A DNA stretch of 64,000 bases from Sorghum bicolor (taxonomy: Eukaryota; Streptophyta; Magnoliopsida; Poales; Poaceae), in NCBI RefSeq assembly GCF_000003195.3, contig NC_012873.2:41534061-41598060 (forward strand). The letters are read 5' to 3'. The translations under genes were made by a program, and so were the position numbers. Of the stretch, positions 57,804 through 64,000 are shown piece after piece. Under the pieces are notes generated by a model. It was not told where the DNA came from, did not search any database, and was given only the letters and a program-made list of their open reading frames with translations. The first letter of the stretch is position 1. Each line of letters starts with the position of its first letter.

Positions 57804-57815
57804 GCTCTGATGCCA
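57804..57815 (-). other. Primer binding site, initiator Met tRNA
   Basis: In element sense TGGCATCAGAGC lies two bases after the 5' LTR end. It differs at one position (C for T) from the TGGTATCAGAGC common in plants. Confidence 0.88.
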
Positions 57816-57817
57816 GC

Positions 57818-60800
57818 TGTCACAGAACCGACCAAATTATAAGAGTTCAAGTGTAGAAACGATCGACAAGCAATCAAGTTTCCAAACTTGAGCCCATATA
57901 ATCCCGGTAGTCAACTGAAATCACGAAGGATTTCAAACCAACTCGCAACAAACCAAGATCGTAATAGTTCAACATAAATACAACGAATGTTACATAGTCA
58001 TTCATTGCCGTCGAAGCGGCACCACATCGGAGTCATTAAGTTATTACAACCCAAGTTTGAAGTAGCGGAAGCAAAATAATTACACACACTTGTTCAAAGT
58101 TCAGTTCACAAGTTTTTGTTATTGCCAGAGTCTACACCATCCTTCCAAAAGCAACAGGTATGAGTTTGTTAGAGAACCGTGCCCAACGGTTAGTCCTCAT
58201 CCCCAGCGGGATGGAGACAGGTCTTGCAGAAGCCGTCATAAAAGATGTCATCTGCAACAGGTGGGAATAAACCCTGAGTACGAGAATGTACTCAGCTAGA
58301 CTTATCCGTCTAGTAAAACATAAAAGACACCAAGGATCATGCAAGGCCAATATCGATTAGGGCTAGTTGACTCAACATTTGCCAAAAGCTTGCATTAAAA
58401 CTAACTTATTGTGGAAGCATCATGTTTATTTATTATCAGCCTACCACTAGATTTGCACCTATACTAAAGCACTTCACTTGATTATTACAAGCAATAATAA
58501 CCATATCAAGTTCATCATATGTTCTTTCTTGCTATCATCATTATCATGAACCAAGTTCATTAGTGAATGCTACGTTTGCCGCTGCTCTGTCAAGTTCTCA
58601 CTGACCGGGAGAGACGACGATTCGAATCGAATTCCTATCCAGCTAGAGGTGTATTCCAAGCACTCACCCAAGCATCCCCCGTCGGAGAGCCAATGGGTCA
58701 CCTTTGGTACGACTCAGGAATCGCGGCTCCGATCAGCGCCGCACTCCCGGGGCTACCACTCTGCCAGGGAGGTCAGGAATTTTAACTCGCCTGCCTTTGG
58801 GCTTACGCCAATGGTCCCCCGCACACCGCACTTCCTCCGGTAGTGCGCACTTTATACTTGCTGGTCTTTCGGCCTGAGTCATACTACTCGGCTTCGCGGT
58901 CGGAACGAGTTATCCGGCCAACCAAGTGTCAGGCATGCGTTCAACATGACAAGAGGACGTACAACGGTCGGTCCTTAGCTGCCACAGACGGAGTTACTAC
59001 AACCTTGCAAAACTCCGCCCGGCTTAAGTCAATTTAATCAGGTTCCATCCATGATAGCACATATAGACCATCGTGATCCGACACAACCCTATATCGCGCA
59101 GGTGACAGGAAATCACCCGACTTCTACCGATTAAGCATGGCTAAGCTGCTACCCGATCCTAACTCTACGACCAAGGTAGGGTAAATTATCTAGACAAGGA
59201 TGGAGTAAAGTGCAGCAAAGGTTTCATCACAACTCCTATACTTAATGCATCAATAGATATAACATATTAAATAAACTTTCAAAAGTAAAGGGAGGCTTAG
59301 AATGCTCTGGGGCTTGCCTTTCACGAACGAAGCTGGCTCGTGATTTGGGCACTCAACTTCTTCTTCGGGCTCCTCGAGTCCGACTGGCTGGACCTCGACC
59401 TCCTGGCTGCCCTCCTGGCCTTCGGGGTTCACTTGCAGATCGAAGGAGGCTGCCACGTCCGATGCACCTATTGCATGCTCGGTGAATGAGAAGGTGTGCA
59501 TACAAAAAGAATGAATGCTTGATAACATAAGTGACCCACTGGACACTCATTTACGGAGCAATAGTTATAACAAGTTAACACAAGTTAACAAGTTAACTTA
59601 ACCCAAAACCTATCATGATATCCTATAACAGCAAGCATCAAACAGCAGGATTAGCTCAGTAAACAGATCATAACTATTGCCACAAAGATCCAACAAACTT
59701 AAGTGAGGACATTTTGGAAAGCTTATGAAATTGTCTACAAATCATCTTTGAACATGACAGCAAGATTCATAAGTTAAAGAAGCCATTTAAACAAAGTCCC
59801 AGGTTCTGTCCCAGAAAAACAGAGAGCACCTATTTCTGGAACCCAACTTGGAACAGCCATAACTTTTAAACTACTAGACCAATTGATCCCAAATTTAAAC
59901 CATGGCTAGTTCAATAAGTTCCCAGAAAACTAAGTTATCATTAAGCAAAAGTTAAATTACTCCCTTGCTGTCCAGAACAGCTTTTAACCCACCAATTAAT
60001 TATTTAATGATATAGCCAAAACATAAACAGTGTCAACCACATAACTTATAAATACAAGCATGTCATAAGGTTACCAGAACATCAGATGATAACTCTCGAA
60101 CATTTACTTAACAAGACATTTATTAATTAATTCTAGAAAGGAGCATAATTACCAGATACTAGCAAAATTACCCAGAAAAATCTACAAAAATTACAGAAGC
60201 ACAAGTAGGGCATCAAGGCATCACCATAAAAATTTCAGAGCAATTGCACATACCAAATTAAAGATATGCATTTAACATGTGACAAGGTGTTTATTTCATA
60301 AATTCAGAAACATGACTTATACGGTGTCAAACAACAGATTTCAGATTATTTACATATTATAAATGCCATAAATAAGTTTACCACCTAAGTAGAACACCAG
60401 CATAAGCACCAATTATTTTATATGATTTAATAAAGGAAACAAGCCAAATCTCAAACATAAATTACATATCGAAGCTGCAGTACTCCAAAAATCATGAAAT
60501 ATTTATCAAAGCACTCTAATACCACACAGAGACTACCATAAAATTTTCATGGCAAACTAAACAGTATAACCAGAGATATGAATTTATCCATGAATAACAA
60601 GATTAAATCCTTAATAAATATTTTCTCAGAAAACATGGTTCATTTTATATTTTTATTAAAAACTAGCCATCTCAAGAAATACCACAACATTGGTTTCACC
60701 ATTTTTGGATCTCAGAAACAGGAGATATGATTTTTGCAAGAAAGCCAAAAATCTGGATTTGAATAAAAGAAAAGGTGGGAAGTGAGGTGACACTGACAGT

Positions 60801-62376
60801 GGACCCCGCATGTCAGGGTCGTCTTCCTCACCGTCGAGGCGACTCTCGCCGGCGATTTCTCCGCGACGGCGAGGTCTCCGGCCAAACCAAGGGCACCATT
60901 GTGATCCCCAGACTCTAGCGACTCGATTGATCCCCTTTTTCCCACGGCGGAGCCACCGGAAGGGGCTCGCCGTCGATCATGGCGGCTCGGCGGAGGTGCT
61001 CGGCGTTACGCCGGAGTCCTCAGGCTGGTAGAGCGTGACCTAGGGTTTCCTACAGCACCAGCGGACTACGGCGAAGCTTCCTAGGTACGCGGCTTGGCTT
61101 GAAACATCGTGGAACACGCTGGCCACGAGAGCGCCCATCTCCGGCGGAAACACGGCGGCGCTGCGCATCGTGTCTGGCGACGGTGGGTTCGGTAGAGCGT
61201 CCACCAAGTGGCGCAAACACTTGCTAGGAACCTAAGCAACCTCTAGGACCTAACCAGAGAAGACGGGCGGCTTCACAGGGCTCGGCATTGAGTTCGCCGG
61301 AAAAGATGGTCACGGCGACCCGATTTGGGGGAAGAAGGAAATGGCGGCTCACCGGTGGATTTCACGGCGAGATGAAGGGTGGAGAATGGAGAGCGGCTCA
61401 CGGCAGAGCTATGGGCGGAGTTTGGTGGACTGCGACACAGTGAGGAGCGCACACGAGCTCGCCGGAGTGAGCTCGCGACGGTGAGCTCGCTGCGGGCGCT
61501 CTTCTGGCGAGAGAGTGAGTGGAAGGAGAGAGTGGACGCGTCCACTGCGTCCAGGGCGTCGCCGTGGAGGTCATGCGCGCGCTGAGAGCTGACGAGCGGG
61601 GCCAACGCCGGCTTATGGGAGCCAACTGGCAGACAGGTGTCGCCCTGGACGTCCACGACGGCGAGCTCTGCTCTGAATGAGGTGACGCGATCAACGACTG
61701 ATAGAGCGACTTCGTTGACGAATAACTTCCAAACCAGAGCGAGTTAGGAGATGATGCAGTTGACAAAGTTGGAGTTCCAATCGAGTTCTACAACATTGTC
61801 AACTAGAGCAAAAGCCAGATCGGCATGGATTGAGAGATATAGAGTTTTCAAAACCGATCAAGCAAACTGTTTTCGTTCGAGGACTTAGAAAATTTCCTAA
61901 GTATTGGAAACAGCCCCAAATCTGCTTTGTGGGTCAATTTTGAGCTATTTGTGATCATTTTCGTGAGATGGCCATAAAACAACTTTTGTTCCTTATAAAA
62001 TTTGCTACAACTTTGCTGTAGAAAGTTTTGACATGCAAACATTTTATGAAACACTTTTTAAAAGCCTAAGCAAAAGAGGTTTCTAGGGCCTATTTGTATA
62101 AGTATGACTTAAGTGTTTATTTTGGAGAAGTGATCAACATGAACATTGTTCCCAAGGTTAAGTTAAACATAGATAAACTAATTACCGAGGCATAGAGCAT
62201 AAACACAAGCATGGTTCACTCAAGCATAAGCATAGGAAGACTACTAACAATTTAAATCACACATTTGCATGGAATGACATGGCTCAAGATAGATGATGAT
62301 CATGATATGCTTTGAGTAGATGATGATGTTCATGCTATGCACATGATTAATGCAACCATAACACTAGGGTGTTACA
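57818..62376 (-). repeat. 5' LTR of chromovirus
   Basis: It is 4559 bp, near-identical to 46563-51149 in order and sequence. Its GC-rich block lies at 60790-61690. It lacks a short segment present in the other LTR (near 59915) and a ~15-bp segment near 61640. In element sense this copy holds the promoter for the full-length transcript, but I cannot place a TATA box with confidence. Confidence 0.95.
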
Positions 62377-64000
62377 TGCATGACCCAATTATTTATTAAA
62401 AATCATAAACCACTGCCATGCAAGCATTTAAATCATCATAATTTAATTTATACGGAAAATAATATGTGACATATTTTTTCCAAAGACTAATCATCCATGC
62501 AGAGCCAACAAAACAAGTTTTATATTTTTCTGAGTTATATTTTAATTACTATGCATTTTCCAATTTTCAGCAAAAACATAGATTAAATATATTTGTACAC
62601 AAAAGTTGTTCAAACATGACATGCAACCACACCAAACATAGATCTGGAATTATAGAGCACACCAAAATTTATTTCACCATTTTTGGAGCTGTAGAACTCA
62701 AGTTATGAAATATACAAGATTTAAATGAATTCTGAAAACCTTTATTTAAGAAAAACCGACAAAAAACACTAGATCCACCCAGATCCACACCCGCAGAGGC
62801 GCTGACAGTTGGGACCCAGGGGTCGTGGCTCCACGGGTCAGCCACGCCGTACTCCGGCCGACTTCGGCCGGCCGGCTCTCACCGACGGCGAGGTCTCCGG
62901 TGGCACGGCCGGCACCTACGGCCTCGTCTCGACAAGACGAACTCGTTGAGCTAACTCACGTCGTCGGAGGAGGTCCCTAGCGATGGTTATGGCGCACGGC
63001 GGAGCTCGGTGGCGCTGCTCACCGGCGTCCGGCCGTCTCCGGCCGATAGAGCGCAAACGGAGGGGCGCTTAGGGTTTACGGGAGTGCGGCGACCAAAACG
63101 CGCCATCTAACGAAGAGAAAGAAGGTCGGGAAGGGAAGATCTGCGCGGACCGAGAGCTCGCCGGAGCTCCGGCCATGTTGCGGCGGCGGAATCTCACCTA
63201 AAACCATGACGCGGACGACCGAGAGCGTGCGCACGAGGTAGCGCTCGTCGAGGCGGAGCTGGGGGTGGGTTTAATCGAGCGCTGTTGGCCGGAGTTGGGA
63301 GCTGGGCTGCGGCGCTAATGGCGCATGGCGGAGCGCCGCCGCAGCTGCTGCTGCTGCACAAATGGGGAGGAAGAAGAGAGAGTGGAGCGGGGGGACAGAA
63401 TGGCGCCTGGGGGCGCGGGGTGCCGTCCCGACCGAGGTAAGCCGGTCGGCCGAGCGGCGCGTCCACGACGCCGCCGTACGGCCGCCATGTGGCCGGCGCC
63501 GGGTGGAGCGAGGCGGGCGTCCGCGCGTGGGAGAGAGGGAAGGGGAGGCCGGGCCGCGCGGTTTGGCTGGGCCGAAAGGGAGGCGGGTCGGCGCAGCAGC
63601 GCCTGCCCCTTTTTCTTTTTTTTAATCTCTTTTCTCCACTAATTTTCTAAACTCATTTTGACAAATTTAAATTCTTTTTCAGCTTTGGCCCCCAAAACAA
63701 AAGTTGTTCTAAATAAACAGTTCTACAACTTTGTTTCAAGTGGTAACTCCAAATTCCCAATAGGATTTGAAATGTAACTCAAAACTAGTTCTAGGTTTTG
63801 AATAAATTCATTTTGGGGCTTTTTGTATAAAATCCATTTCTCAAATTCTATAGCTCCAAAAATTTCACAAAATTATTCTTAATTCTTCTAAAACATATCT
63901 CAACTTATTTTAGGCATCACAAGGATTTTTGGAACAAGCATCCTGTTGGGTATTCTTAACATCATTACCAAAAGTAGACTTAGTTTTCTAAATCTAGTAA
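62377..64000. mobile_element. Gypsy LTR, subfamily A, right part
   Basis: This continues the LTR that begins at 44384. Blocks CACCATTTTTGGAGCTGTAG (62676), GACAGTTGGGACCCAGGGG (62805) and GACGGCGAGGTCTCCGG (62884) correspond in order to 49460, 49560 and 49631 of the complete element's LTR. The GC-rich block extends to about 63610 and AT-rich sequence follows to the window edge. The LTR end is not reached. Frames at 63194-63642 overlap on both strands and are not genes. Confidence 0.7.

Larger units (their letters stand above)
46563..62376 (-). mobile_element. Complete chromovirus-type Gypsy element (Tekay/Del-like)
   Basis: The 15.8-kb element is flanked by a perfect TGCAT duplication (46558-46562, 62377-62381). 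Read on the minus strand: 5' LTR (62376-57818), PBS, leader, an extra ORF (57000-55915), gag-pol (55553-51192) ending in a chromodomain, PPT, 3' LTR (51149-46563). Domain order with integrase after RNase H and a C-terminal chromodomain makes it a chromovirus; long LTRs suggest the Tekay/Del group (inference). The two LTRs differ by about 1-5% in the stretches I compared, so the insertion is not brand new. It sits inside the LTR of a related subfamily. Confidence 0.93.

Noticed and set aside
63194..63642. Overlapping GC-rich ORFs near the right edge
   Set aside because: They lie in the GC-rich LTR block, occur on both strands and lack domains.

Overview
The window is nuclear DNA of a grass, probably a panicoid/Andropogoneae species such as sorghum or a close relative. 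The evidence is a host gene with the strong 5'-to-3' GC decline of grass genes, Stowaway-type MITEs, tRNA-derived SINEs, L1-type LINEs, and large Copia (SIRE-like) and Gypsy (chromovirus-like, Athila/Tat-like) LTR retrotransposons. I see no bacterial operons, rRNA, functional tRNA or CRISPR. Species assignment is inference.

Only two loci look like host genes: an intronless PLS/E-class pentatricopeptide repeat gene (3508-5316, +) with a telo-box upstream, and a gene encoding an acidic 251-residue protein of unknown function (coding 25976-26731, +) behind a 5'UTR exon (about 22700-22874) and a 3-kb intron. The rest is mostly transposable elements at many stages of decay.

Layout: 1-2860, minus-strand LINE split by a solo SIRE-like LTR with an AGGAG target duplication; 3250-5320, PPR gene; 6180-10735, LINE pieces, a SIRE-like LTR fragment and an unclassified retroelement remnant; 11676-19330, an old Gypsy LTR split by a hAT element (13742-17436) with a broken transposase; 19330-22699, AT-rich DNA with two Stowaway MITEs and three MITEs of another family, the last abutting the host gene's first exon; 22700-26960, the acidic-protein gene, with two nested inverted SINEs in its intron; 27030-31734, LINE split by another solo SIRE-like LTR (TSD CAAAT); 31772-36294, Gypsy element with gag and two protease-like modules, no reverse transcriptase, and an inverted LTR end; 36295-64000, a nest of four retroelements.

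The nest runs from outside in: a SIRE-like tail and LTR piece (36295-37509); a Copia element with gag but no visible pol (37510-44383); a Gypsy LTR (44384-46562, resuming at 62377); and, inside that LTR, a complete 15.8-kb minus-strand chromovirus of a related subfamily (46563-62376; LTRs of about 4.6 kb; TSD TGCAT). The complete element carries one gag-pol frame with three stops and an extra 5' frame with two stops; all five fit C-to-T change at CG or CHG sites.

The most unusual signal is in the 37510-44383 Copia element: nine pairs of a 10-bp palindrome close to GGACGYGTCC, eight with start-to-start spacing of exactly 21 bp (two helical turns), spread over the LTR, the gag frame and the non-coding interior. 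Related LTRs elsewhere in the window carry different motifs at roughly 19-23 bp spacing.
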